Shown one piece after another: positions 20,947 through 32,640 of a stretch of 64,000 bases of DNA. The stretch lies in assembly GCA_944739405.2 (NCBI GenBank), contig OX123199.2, positions 9,041,898 to 9,105,897 of the forward strand, written 5' to 3'. Made by a program: the position numbers and the translations under genes. Within the stretch, counting starts at the first letter, position 1. The number at the start of each line of letters is the position of its first letter. Source of the DNA: Euclidia mi (taxonomy: Eukaryota; Arthropoda; Insecta; Lepidoptera; Erebidae). Below the pieces are notes generated by a model, which had not been told where the DNA came from, made no database searches, and saw only the letters and a program-made list of their open reading frames with translations.

Positions 20947-23548
20947 CTAGCTGCTGCCCGCGACGTCGTCTGCGTGAACGCTATATAGCACCTAACTATT
21001 AAATAAATACCTACGATTATACCTTTTAAAAATACGCGACGGCGATAGCCCAGTGGTGTATGTAACGGACTGCCGAGACGATGGTCTTGGGTTCGATCCC
21101 CAGCTACCCCGGGCACAGACCTATGACTTTTCGAAGTTATGTGTGTATTAAAAAATATTAATTAATTATCGCTCGCCTAACAATGTGCCCGGTAGATGGC
21201 AATAGGCTCGCCCCCTATTACATTGGGACCGAAACATGTCTGGCGAAGTGTGGGTGTGTAATACACCTCTGCCTACCCCTTCGGGGATAAAAGGCGTGAA
21301 GATATGAGAAGATATACCTTTTAAAATAACATTCATTTACCCGTTTCTTCTTTATATTTCATACCTGCAGAAAGTGTAGTAACAGAGGGAGAATGTCTTT
21401 TGTAAAATTGACCTTCAAAAAGTGCTGATTTTCAGCCTGCTTTGAATAAATGACTTTATGGTGATTCTGCTGAATTAAGTCATAAGTTGTGACTGAAGCA
21501 GATGGAGAAAATAAGGAATACATAATAGGGGAAAATACATACTTATAGGACTTCTCGATATACAACATTAGTGGTTTGGCTCTCCGCAGCCAAAATGTAA
21601 AGAGAGTCAGGACTGATGACGCGGGAGCAAGCGACATATAGGACACCCGCTGCCCTCAATGTCTGTCTCTGCGACTTATTGATGGTCTTCGCGAAGCAAA
21701 CACTCACGGGGAACTGTATGCACTTGAATTATGAGGTATGAGAGGAATGCGTGGTATAAATACTGCCTCGCTGACGCCACAACCCGTAAGAATTTCCTAA
21801 ATGGTGTGTCTGTGGAGCGAGATGACTTTCAAGCGGGTCACGTTACACAACTTCGGAGGAGAAGGTTCCGAAGAAGCATAATCGGGACATCGACCTTCAG
21901 CTTGATGCTATGCGCTGGAAGTTCACTTGCTGACTGGGAGTTCAAAAATTCCACGGAATAATGTGTGGCGTTTTCTTGCTCGACGACAATGTTTATAGAG
22001 GTGTAGACCACTTCATTCCTCTCAATTTCCAAGAGAATGCATTCGTTAATTGCTACAGCCTGATCATTTTTGGGCGTTAAAATGGCCCGCTCACACCCCA
22101 AAAATTCTGCTGGTGCGGAATACGACTGATGTCTCCGCACACACAGCGAATGAGTTCATCTAAGTTGGATACAACTCTACCGAGAGACTCTGGAAGCACC
22201 ACCTGTCCACCTCTCTCCTCTGTTAGAGTGCCTTCGCCAAGACTTAGAAGGACATCGGAGAAGTCTTGAGCACGTGCATTGCCGCCGAGCCGAGCTCTCA
22301 TATTAATGGTCAAGTGCAGCGTACGAACTCGTGACCACAACGAAGATCGTTTCAACGAAGCATTCACCTCGTCAGCCTTTGATCTCCGCGTCACAGAGTA
22401 CCTTTGTATATAGGAGCCCCGCGTCATCACTGGGCGTTTGGAGTAAATCGCCACTAAACAGAACTGTGATACCACGCATCAAATGTTCGTTCCTGTGGGT
22501 TCTGTCTACGGCCTCATCTGCCTTCCTATTGACCATCGTACACTCATCCCATACGATCAGAGAGCAATCCTGGAGCACGTGTCCCTTATCACTTTTACGT
22601 ATGTCTTATGTTTAAGATATGGCATGCTTAATTTTTAAACAACTGAAAAAAAGGAGGTTCTCAGTTTGACCTCTATGTATGTTTGTCCGCGATTTGTCCA
22701 CTTTCTTCGTTATTTAGCTTAAATTGCTTACAGCAATAGCGTGCCGTTTTCGAGTATAAATTTTGTTATAAATCTTTGTAGTTATTTTTGAGTTCTGTTT
22801 GTTATTTATTACATACAGACAAACTCTACGAATTTTATAAGATATAGATGAAGCAGCTTAAACCTTATATAATCACATTTTTTATCGTCTTGCTCACCTC
22901 AAACGAATTTACGATACAATTTTTAAAAACTTAATAAGAAAATGCACAGCTCCATCTATGACTTTTAAAAACAACTATTAACCTATACAACCTATTAACC
23001 TCGCCTCGCGTTTATACAGTCATGTAATTCGACTTGATGTTTTCCAATTTCTTAGATGGCGCTGCTTTAAAATTGTCTTGATACTACTTAAATTGATTTA
23101 ATTATGTTTATCAGCCTAAGTTACTAATACTGCGTTATTTTTATAGTGTGAAGCTAGCTTATAGCATGGTTAACATAATAACAACATTCAAATATGCGAC
23201 GTTAGATTACACGTTGTTACAGAATGCGTTGAAGAAATAAAGGTTCACTGCACTTTTCCCGTAGGTGATAGCGTAATAATATGCAGCCTATATGATGACC
23301 CGACATTCTAACAATATTCGTGCCAAATTTGAAGTAAATCCATGCAGTACTTCTTGAGTTTATCCCGGATATAAGGACAAACAGATAAACAGACAAACAG
23401 ACAATCAGACAAACAGACAAACAGACAAAAATTCTAAAAACTATATTTTTGGCTTCGGTATCGATTGTAGATCACACCCCAAGTATTCTTTTTTAAAAAT
23501 ATTCGATGTACAGTTTTGACTTTCCTACCATTTTATTATATGTATAGA
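20947..23548 (-). mobile_element. Helitron copy A3
   Basis: Third copy, again offset by 3178 bp. Its minus-strand 5' start (TCTATAC at 23548) borders unique DNA (aaaacgc from 23550) rather than spacer B, and so marks the 5' end of the whole array. Private differences include a shifted homopolymer at about 23489-23497 and one base near 23257. The SINE sits at 21032-21312. Confidence 0.85.
21541..22611 (-). pseudogene. Helitron helicase fragment (copy 3)
   Basis: Same broken PIF1-type C-terminal fragment as copies 1 and 2. It shares the Val-to-Ile change near FSGDLLQT with copy 2, suggesting copies 2 and 3 are the closer pair at that position. Confidence 0.83.
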
Positions 23549-23664
23549 TAAAACGCATTTATCTTCGAAAAGTGAGTGATGTGCGCATGTTGGAACTCGA
23601 GGCCCTTTTGGGTAGTCTGTTAGTATCTCCACTAGCTACCATGCCGTACGAATACTTTAAGTAA

Positions 23665-23833
23665 CTACATACATACATACATAGACTCCCGCCTGTTTCC
23701 CGGAGGGGTAGGCAGAGACTGCGGAACGCCATTTACAACGATCCTGACATATCTCTTGCTTCATTCACTCCCATCAAATTTCTCATGTTTGGTCTTCGAT
23801 TAATGGTACTATTAACCTGTCCATTTTTTAGTA
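23665..23833 (-). mobile_element. 5'-truncated RTE LINE 3' end
   Basis: On the minus strand it matches the last coding bases and 3' UTR of the 2001-5471 element (about 5300-5471): 'gatcgttgtaaatggcgttc', 'tctgcctacccctccggg' and an (ATGT)n tail. It is diverged. A short imperfect duplication, 'agtaact', lies at both ends (23660 and 23830 region). Confidence 0.75.
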
Positions 23834-24428
23834 ACTCATAGGAATAATTCAAATATATAATAAAAAAATATATAATAATTCAAATTTATACCATTCATAA
23901 ATTTATGTATAAACTCTATTTTAGTTTATCAGAATACATTAATATAAACAATACATCCATACACACAAACAAATAGTTGTATATTCTACTCAATTAAAAC
24001 CACATTACCGTTCAAAATTAAACAATTGTTGGATAATCAAAGGCTGTTTCGTATTCATAGAATTTATGGTGTAGTTGATCAACGGAATTGTCATAATGAC
24101 ATGCTTGTGAAACCTCTAAAGTGAAACATAATACAATTAAAGTGCGTCGAAAGCCGGTTCATATTGTGATGGAATGGTAACTTGTTCAATATAATTATAG
24201 AAGCAGTGTACAAGTTACGAGGAACGGCAAATGTCTTCATAATATGTACCTAGACACAAACCTAAACACAACATCATTGGCTAAGTGATCAGCTGCATCT
24301 ATGACTTTTGACTAGGAGCCCGTGATCTGCTTTAAAGTCCAACCAGATTTGATGGACTATTTTTATGACACTAGCTTAGTACTACGCGTATGTGATACGA
24401 ATGCGATGGATTGTGAAGGATTTCACGC
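23834..24428. other. unexplained AT-rich spacer
   Basis: No coding region or recognisable repeat was seen. Confidence 0.4.
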
Positions 24429-25896
24429 AAAAACACTGTCTTCTTCTTCTTCGCGAGTCGATGGTATAGAGATCAAAAGGCATCAGCCCAGTGTGTGGCC
24501 ACAGCAACTGCATTGTCGGTGGCTTGGTGTAAATCGGCCTCCGAGCATCTGTGCGGGCATTTGGGACACTTCAGCAGGTGGCTCATGGTTTGTTCTGGGA
24601 TGCCACATTCGCACTGCGTTTTGGCCGGATCGATTTTACCCCATTTGGTTAGGTTATATCTGCAACGGCCAACCTGGCTTCGTAATCCATTCAGGGACCT
24701 CCACACGGGCCATTGCAGATCGCCACCGGGGGTAGGTGTTCGTTAGCATCAACATAATTGGTGGGGGGTGGGACTATCTCATGCCACATTTTTTTCCTTA
24801 GGTTAGCTGGTTGGTCTTTGCTAGCCTCAGTAGATCGCAAAAAGCTTTTGCGGCTTTTTAGACTGCTAGTTGGCAGTTTATGGTTGTGCAATGGATGCCG
24901 GGGGTCCTCTTCCTGGCGGCGTTTCTCGACTATGCAGGCCACTTCTCGGCGAACCGCGGGTGGGGCAATGCCTGCCAGGGGGTAAATTTTATTTAATGGT
25001 GTTGGCTTAAGGCATCCTGTGATTATTCGACACGTTTCGTTCAGCGCCAAGTCAGCTTGTTTTGCGTGAGACGATCGATGCCAAACTGAACACGCAAATT
25101 CACCCGCGGAGCAACATAAAGCCAGGCCAGTAGTTCGGGCTACATCAGGCGATGCTCCCCAGTGTGTGGAAGTCAATCGTCGGAGGAGGTTATTTCGGGT
25201 ACCAACTTTCTGCCTAGTAGCTTCGCAATGGCGCCGATAAGTGAGAGACCTATCAAGTGTCACTCCCAGATACTTAGGGTTTGAGCTATGTTGAATATTA
25301 GTGCCCGGCCATGAGATGTTGAGCTTTCTGCTGGCCTTACTGTTGCGAAGATGAAATGCGCATGCCTGAGTTTTGCTTGAATTCGGTTTAAGTCCATTGT
25401 TTTTATAGTACGTACCGAGTGTTTCTAAGGCACTTGCCAGGTTTTGTTCTACCTCCTCGAAGCTCGTACCTTGGGCTGTTAGTGCTAGGTCATCGGCGTA
25501 TATAAAACGGTCAGTCAGCGGAGTTGAAGGCTGGTCATCCGTGTAGATATTAAAAAGTGTTGGTGCCAGAACGCTACCTTGTGGGAGACCATTTATTTGA
25601 CATCGCTATCTACTCTTATTTTGACCCAAGGAAACCTGGAAGCGTCTAATGTTTAGGAGCTCACCCAGTATTCTGATGAAACCTTTATCCTCAACCAAAT
25701 GCGCGACCTTGCGAAGAAGTATTTTGGTGTTCACCGTATCGTACGCTGCCGTCAAGTCTACAAACACGACGCCTGTAATATTTTTTTCTTCGAAGCCGTC
25801 TTCTATTTGTTGGGTTAGCCGAAGTACTTGTCCCGCACAAGACTTGCCTGGTCTAAAGCCAGCTTGTTCCGGAATTAATAAATTAAAAAACACTGT
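24429..25896 (-). mobile_element. 5'-truncated LINE with (GAA)n tail and 11-bp TSD
   Basis: Direct repeats aaaaacactgt at 24429-24439 and 25886-25896 flank an insertion at 24440-25885. The element runs on the minus strand and ends in (GAA)4. It holds the RT and C-terminal part of ORF2 only, cut at the second RT motif, as expected for incomplete target-primed reverse transcription. Confidence 0.85.
24473..25885 (-). pseudogene. LINE reverse transcriptase, C-terminal two-thirds
   Basis: One frame runs from 25885 to about 24700 with a single in-frame stop, TAG at 25606-25608, probably from Trp. Motifs in order: EQAGFRPGKSCAGQVLRL, VVFVDLTAAYDTV with the first catalytic Asp, NGLPQGSVLAPTLFNIY, and FIYADDLALT with the Asp pair. 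Then come the thumb (NPKYLGVTLDRSLTYRRH; LRRLTSTHWG; RIITGCLKPTP) and a C-terminal region. A frameshift near 24700 leads to the terminal segment (WRSLNGLRSQVGRC), which ends in a Cys/His cluster: CECGIPEQTMSHLLKCPKCPH. This architecture fits the Jockey/I supergroup; I do not assign the clade. Damage is limited to one stop and one indel. Confidence 0.85.
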
Positions 25897-26628
25897 AAAG
25901 AATACATACTGTACAGTAATAGAACATATACCTATATCAGAAGTACAGACCTTTTATAGCAATAGCCGATAACGCCGCGCGCGAAGCTACAGGCAAAAAG
26001 GATGACGATAGCAAGATTTTGCCGGTAGACGGTTATCACTGCTATATGTCTCCCCTACGAAATAATACCATTGGTAGATTATAAAATAATCCTTCTAAAC
26101 AGGCTGTTTTGAAATAATGCTGAATATTTTTACTGTTTCATCGACACCTACATTCTCAATTGAACCGTATATTTATTTCGCATAAATATTTAAACCGAAA
26201 CGGCCTATTGGGGACGGCATCTGGACAGACAGTGACCCGATTTAATTAATCTCTTAGTTTCAACTTAATTGAACGAGCTGTGCATAGTTATACAAACCTT
26301 CTATACGATGCTCCACAACATTCTAGAATATTCTATCGTTTGAATTCGTAACATAACTCCTAAACAGATTCGGTACGTTCGTAAAGCATGCAAAATTGGA
26401 AAATTGTCAGCGAGTTGTGTGGAAATTTAAGGGGAAACGTGGGACAAAATAGTTGTGGCACGAATAACTACAGCACAAAGGGCAGTAACAAATTGTTGGT
26501 TACGTTTTGTGGTGTGCAGTCATTATTTGCAGACACGATTTTAATGAAAATTGTACCATTATTACGTAATTCATTGTTACAAGCTGCGATATTAGTAATT
26601 TTGCTACTAAATTGTATTATGCTTCTAT
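25897..26628. other. unexplained spacer
   Basis: AT-rich, with a slightly GC-richer patch near 25970-26060. No coding region or repeat family recognised. Confidence 0.4.
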
Positions 26629-26642
26629 TTTGATATATATTT

Positions 26643-26892
26643 GACGACCGGTTGGTGCAACGGGAGTGTAAGCGACTGCTACGCCGAAGGTCGCGGGTTC
26701 GATTCCCGCTCAAGTCAAACATTTGTGTGCATGAACATGGGTGTTTGTCTTGGTCTGGGTGTTTCTATGTATAACATGTATATATTTACAAAAATAAAGT
26801 ATATATGTATGTTTATCCATTATCTAGTACCCAAAGTACAAGCTTCTGCTTATTTTGGTACTAGTCCAATGGTGTTGTGTGAATGTGGAAGA
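26643..26892 (+). mobile_element. tRNA-derived SINE (first of a pair)
   Basis: The head at 26647-26715 has 'ggttggtgcaacgggag' (A-box side) and a clean B box 'gggttcgattcccgc'. The body continues 'catttgtgtgcatgaac', 'gtcttggtctgggtgttt' and 'tatctagtacccaaagtac', a recurrent lepidopteran SINE layout. A TSD, tttgatatatattt, lies at 26629-26642 and again at 27226-27239, beyond the second SINE. Confidence 0.75.
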
Positions 26893-26903
26893 ATATTTAG
26901 AGT

Positions 26904-27225
26904 CATCATCATCGCCCTAGCGTTACCCGGTTGCATCCAAGACTTACACGACTTGGAGCCCCATGTGCTTACTGGTTTAACCAGATATAACAGAATATTA
27001 ACTTTTCCACAGCGATATTCCATGGTTTAGACATGGTTCAGTATCAGTTTATTTGAGGGTACTGACTCTGACTAATGTAATGACTCCGAGGCACGGGGCA
27101 AGCGATAATTACCAATTTAATACGCACTTTGAAAAGTCATTGGTGCGTGCCGTGGATTCGAAGCCGATACCCTCTGCATGGCAGTCCGTTGGTATCTCCA
27201 CTAGGCTGTCGCTGCCTACATGATC
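26904..27225 (-). mobile_element. tRNA-derived SINE (second of a pair, antisense)
   Basis: On the minus strand the head starts near 27219: 'gcgacagcctagtggagat' (A box) and 'ggcttcgaatccacggc' (B-box region). The body has 'gtgcctcgg' and 'accatggaatat', and the tail is gcgatgatgatgact. An 11-bp repeat atatttagagt at 26893-26903 and 27234-27244 would serve as its own TSD. It is the same family as 327-1011, 46480-46780 and 53302-53545. Confidence 0.75.
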
Positions 27226-27244
27226 TTTGATATATATTTAGAGT

Positions 27245-28649
27245 ATGTATCGTATCAAATACAGAAATAATAGCAAATTAAGTAATAGGTTATTAACAAA
27301 CTTATCCCTGCAATCTCTCTCCGTCTTCAAAACAGTCGTAATTCCATCTTTCTATTAAATTTTATAAGTACTAGTGAAACTACCGACGCCACGTAGGCGT
27401 TAATTACAGTGGATTCACGCGTTCGCAAGATTCAATAATTTCTTTATAGAAAACTTAAAGCACACACATTCTACCGCCGCGCGCCCAGACTGAGCAGTTA
27501 GTTATAGCCTAGCTATAGCTTGTTATAGTTTGCCGATGTCTGCCCGATGTGATGGGAAAGTATCGTTTGATACTATACATATATTAGTCATAAGCATATT
27601 TCATAAAGGCACACCTATCTGCTTATATAACTTTGTACCGTCATGGAATATTTTCCGGACAGATTTTAATATCAGTTAGCGATATCCTGTAGCAACTCTA
27701 ACACGGTCAACTGATCCCCAACTAGCCTACGCCTGTTCTAAGCTTACCCGATAACTGATTAACATACTTACCTATATTCTCAAATACTTTATAGATATTT
27801 GTTATTGGCAACCTGCACTAGAAAGAAAATAAAACCGTACCCATCACACATAAATGTCAAGGTTGGGAATACCCACACACCCTGGCTTGGAAGTGTAACT
27901 AGGCTAATAACCGCTACGCAAACAAACATCAGTTCTCTCATCTTCGCGCTCTTGTTGAGAATTACAGCGGAAATCAAATAAGTAATTTTATTCAGATTCT
28001 CATCTGTATTTATAGTTACTAAAATATTCCTAACCAGATACAAAGTTAGCACAACGCTAGCTAACTCTTTGATTATATCGAAGCTGCGAGTTTAACGCGA
28101 CTTTAACTCGGCTGACCACGCCATTTCAATGCTGTTACAGCCAGGGAAATGATCAAGTTCCGTAACTCCACACAAACTGTATAGAGTGGAATGAAGTTAG
28201 TGTCCCTGATGAGTAATATCTACTACCCGGCACACCGCTGGGAAACTTTGGACATCCACTATCATACGTTTGTGAATTTAAATACAGTATTTCAAACTTA
28301 TTTTTAATCTATTTTCCACAAGTAACAGACGAACTGGTTCACATTGCGAAAGTCAGTTTTCAGTAAAATTCGAGGTTTTTTTACGATTTAGACAGAAATA
28401 TAAATATGAATCTGCCAATCCGGTTAGCCTGTTGGATTGTATTTATATTTGGGATAAAAATTGGCCAAACATTTTAGTACGTTATATTTTCAAATGTGTA
28501 AACATTTGTAAATCGGGTCAGTGGCCTGCCATTTGAGAGGCCTATATCCAGCAATAGATTATGGTGAGCTGATGATGCTTTACACTTTTGCCAGAAAATA
28601 TACTTTGATATATTAGTTGTTACTTACCAAGTGTATAAATTTAGCAACA
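27245..28649. other. mostly unexplained; short LINE/SINE tail relic at 28505-28580
   Basis: At 28505-28580 'gaggcctatatccagcaat' followed by 'gagctgatgatgct' matches the tail inserted at 57767-57838. No coding region was found in the remainder. Confidence 0.4.
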
Positions 28650-28962
28650 TATAAATATACAAGAAGCGGCGGTAGCCCAGTGGTGTACGTAACGGACTGC
28701 CGAGACGATGGTCTCGGGTTCGATCCCCAGGTACCTCGGGCACACACCTCTGACTTTTCGAAGTTATGTGTGTATTAAAAATGTTAATTATCGCTCGCTT
28801 AATAATGTGCCCGGTAGATGGCAATAGGCTCGCCCCCTATTACATTGGGACCGAAACATATCTGGCGAAGTGTGGGTGTGTAATACACCTCTGCCTACCC
28901 CTTCGGGGATAAAAGGCGTGAAGATATGTTATGTTATGTTATGTTATGTTATAAATATACAA
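28650..28962 (+). mobile_element. young tRNA-derived SINE with 13-bp TSD and (ATGTT)n tail
   Basis: Direct repeats tataaatatacaa at 28650-28662 and 28950-28962 flank a 287-bp SINE. A box tagcccagtgg and B box ggttcgatccc are intact. The 3' end, ctctgcctaccccttcgggg then ggcgtga, is followed by (ATGTT)n. It closely resembles the SINE in the Helitron array but has a longer tail. A perfect TSD and intact promoter boxes suggest a recent insertion. Confidence 0.92.
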
Positions 28963-31900
28963 TTATACAGTGGCAGTTTTAGCTTTGGGATGCATTTATG
29001 GCTGTGCATAGCTATTTAGGTACTTATATAAATATATTTATTGTAACAGTATCTTCATAATTAATTTAGTCGCTGTATTCAGAAGGAGAATCACTGTGTC
29101 TACATAATTACACACGATACGTGACTTCGCTCACAGCTCGCAACTGCGTGAATGAAACATCTAAAACTTCCTTAGGACACCTATTGAAATCAGGATGGGT
29201 AAACAGTACAAACTCCGGTAGCTATTGAGTTTATCACGTTCATACAAGTAAGTATACATTTTATTTAATGTATCGATGTACGAGCTGATAAGGAGACTTG
29301 TTCTTACATATGGTATCAATCACTGCTGTGACGTCGGTGATCTAAATGTTAATCTTGATTTAAATCTGCGTTCCAGAAATTTTGTAGGATATAAAAACTT
29401 ACATATATATTTCACCCTTGTACTAGTAGCTACAATGTGCCATGCTGTGCCAAGTTTCGGCTGGGTTGATATAACGTCGAATTTAAAATGGCCGTCTATA
29501 AGTTGGGGTACATTATTTGAGACTGAATTTCGTTATTTTAAGGCAATGCTGCTTTCCTTTGTTTTCCAGTCACTTGGTCTACAGCTTGTGTAAAGAAATG
29601 TGCTCTTCATATTCTTTGAACAATACAATTAGTATGACTTGTCCGCACTGCAATAAAATTGCAAGCGCAATGAGTAAATGAATGTGCAACTAAAAACGTT
29701 GTACATTGATTTGCTCCATAGTCCGGCTCATTGGGGTAGATACTATTGCTAGAGGTGAAATGCCAATTTGATTCTAAACCGCTGCACCAATTACATTATT
29801 CAAAAAGTAAAAATGAACAATGCTTAGCCATTTGATCTAATGATTATAATAAAAAAATACTTTCTAAGTAATGAATAGGTGCACGTATTTTAAACAGAAC
29901 ATAGACTTATTACTTAATGTACAATGATTTCAATGTATCCATAGAATTAAAGCATTACGTTGCAGTTTTACTTTACGCTACGAATACTCCTAGCCATCCC
30001 TCTGGGAAAACATACGTGCGTGGCAGTATTTTATTGTAGCACGGTGACTTTAAACAAAACTCGTCTTGAAACTTATGTTTTGAAAAACCAGTTTCCTTTG
30101 AGCATATGGTTGTTAATGACGCTACTGCCCCGATCATCCGCGGTAGTGGTTAATAGGTATTTTATTCCAAAAGTAAAAAAGAACCGTGCTGTTCGTAGAT
30201 AGGGGTATTTTAAGTGAAGCCTTATAAAAGCTTTTACATCCGCGACTACTCTACGTCATTTGCAAAAATAATATGTTTGGTTGGTTTGGTTGTTGTCTGG
30301 AAGGGTTAAAATCGGGTGTGTAGTCACATGTATACAGTCAACTGCAAATCCCTAGATTCAACGACATGGAATCTCGTCATCACGATTGCCTATGAAGCCT
30401 ACATCACATTGGCAGGTTTTAGGCTTTCTTCCGAATGTGATGTATTATAATAGGTATATAAAGTACGATACAACCCGAGATGTTAGTGCAAAAATCTGCA
30501 GGTAGTTCTATGGTGAAACATTTTTTATACATGATATACGGGAGTAGAATAAATAACAGCGGGGTTGCTATTAAGGAATTGCTCCGCATTGAATAAAAGT
30601 ATCTAGAAAATGTATAACAAGTTCCACGTAAAAAGTACACAGACCATATTATTATACTAATATATATATTTTAAAAATACTATTTCCTAGAATCACTAGA
30701 TACTGAATTCGCGTCTAATTATTGCTACGCAGATCATTCTCCTCTTGAGAGATAGCTAGAAAGAGAGCCACAAGAAAACACTATATTTTTGTAAATAAAT
30801 AAACAGCCCTATTGTTGCGTCTCAAGCACAATAGCATTCATTCATACCTATCTTCTACTTATTTTTTTCAGTTACTGCTACTATCGCTACGCTGCTAGAG
30901 GTTTTATGACTAATGCAATAAATGATACTAAGAACACAAGGGCTAGGAACGACTATTTGTGGTTTAAATACGTTTTATTCACATACCCATAACTTAAGGT
31001 GCACTCAAATGTCACCGCTAAGGTTACTATACCCGTTATATTTACTATAAATTGCGGTTTTCACTAGGAGAGCTGAGCATGGTGCTCAGCTCAAAGCTAA
31101 ACTTGGCACAATACTTAGTCCACGTTTTATAACAATGTAGATATGTTCAAGCTACTAGATACCAAGAAAGATATAATCCTGTCACTCCACAGATTAATAG
31201 GTAGTCTGTGTACTGCTCTCATTTAAGCAAAGAGATTTTATAATTACAATAGCTTTGCGAAACTCGTTTCCTACATAAATTTATCTCTCATAATTGATTA
31301 CCTGTTGCTGTTGCTTACACTCAATGGATATTAAACAGCGCTAGTGTTTTATACAAGATATACGTGTGTGCTTAGAAACCGGCGGTCGTGCCTCATTCGG
31401 TTTGCTTGAGGTATGAAATTCCGTACCCTTGATTTATGAAATATATCTTCGGGGCTATTTCGAAATACGTTTTTTCTATAGCGTGCACGGCTTGTAGGGA
31501 ATTTTGAATTGCGAAAGCTATTTTAAAGAAGAAATACAAAAGAATATTTATGTATGCTAAGATTTACGAACGAAAACAGCAATTTTCACGCCCTAAAGAA
31601 AAGAACGACATTTTTGCAATGTAGGTATATCTGGCTAATGTTCCGAGCTAATCACTCATTTGTTATACCTCTAAACTGAATAACATCAGATACAGAAGTA
31701 CATACCAATACATATAATCACTTTTTGTATTGATGAATTTGTTTTATTAACATTTGTTATGATTATATTTGAGTTTGAATATATTAATTGGAAATATATT
31801 TATAAAGTGCTCAGAACCCTGTTAGGCTTCTGAGCACTTTATAAAACCATTTTACTCGTTGTATTAAAAATGCCATAAATTACTCGTAATGGCAATGTAG

Positions 31901-32394
31901 CACACTTTGATCCCGCAATAATTCACAAAAGAAAAACCAATTTAACTGGCTCAGGGATATTCAAAATTTATATTCGTTTTTACCTAAAACCAGCCTGATG
32001 CATAGTTAATTTTTGTCGCATTCCAAAGGAAGAGTCAAATTGGATTTTTCCGACTACCTGAAATCAGGCAGAGACTGATAAAATTTATTTTAAGGAAAAT
32101 ATTTTGACTAAATATGAGTAATTTTCCTTACTAATAACTTTGGGTCGTTAGTTGTAAACGCTTCGAGCATAATACAACCTTTTAATTTAAAGCCACGTGG
32201 ATTATCTTCTATAGCGAACTACGCAAGACATAGCTCACGGCAGAATTAGGTATATATTCTGCCTTCAATAAGATTTCTTTAAAAAATACAACAAGTACTG
32301 ACAAGATATTACATTTTAGCGCGTATTATAATAATAAAAGTATCAAGCTGATACGTTAATTATTACATTGAACTGGTTTCTCAATAATATTTTT
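28963..32394. other. largely unexplained AT-rich DNA
   Basis: A decayed Helitron-like segment is likely at 29110-29275 ('gagtttatcacgttcatac', like 14130-14160). A perfect hairpin lies at 31799-31845. A 105-codon plus-strand frame at 29276-29593 has a hydrophobic stretch but no recognisable domain or context, and is not called as a gene. Confidence 0.4.
31799..31845. repeat. perfect 18-bp inverted repeat, 11-nt spacer
   Basis: Arms 31799-31816 and 31828-31845 (core gtgctcagaa / ttctgagcac) are perfect reverse complements. No element boundary is visible next to it. Confidence 0.85.
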
Positions 32395-32640
32395 TTAAAG
32401 TCGCCCATCTAAGAACATTAAACTACTGTCCCACTGCTGGAACCGGCCTCTTCTCACTATGAGACGGCCATCGTTTACCACGCTGACCAAGTGCGGGTTG
32501 ACAGACTACACATGTCTTTCGAGAACATCATGGAGAACTGTAAGACATGCCAGGTTTCCTCACGATATTTTCCTTCACCGTTAAGCAAGCGACAGGACCA
32601 ATAAATAGGCCTTGTTAGTACAAAACATACGTCAGTCTGA
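32395..32640. repeat. old dispersed repeat relic
   Basis: 'actgtcccactgctggaac', 'gaccaagtgcgggttg', 'catgtctttcgagaacatc' and 'caggtttcctcacgatatt' form a recurring lepidopteran repeat pattern. Part of it also occurs in spacer B of the Helitron array (17696-17755). Orientation and class are not settled. Confidence 0.45.

Larger units (their letters stand above)
14589..23549 (-). repeat. A-B-A-B-A tandem Helitron array, period 3178 bp
   Basis: The array consists of A1 14591-17192, B1, A2 17769-20370, B2 and A3 20947-23548. Identity breaks abruptly at 14588/14589 and 23549/23550, exactly at the Helitron termini. The outer flanks give one A^T target (plus-strand a at 14590 and t at 23549). The array therefore has the structure of a single Helitron insertion that contains three elements. 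Confidence 0.85.

Noticed and set aside
29276..29593. 105-codon frame with a hydrophobic, signal-like stretch
   Set aside because: No recognisable family, no neighbouring exon and no splice context; expected by chance in a window this size.
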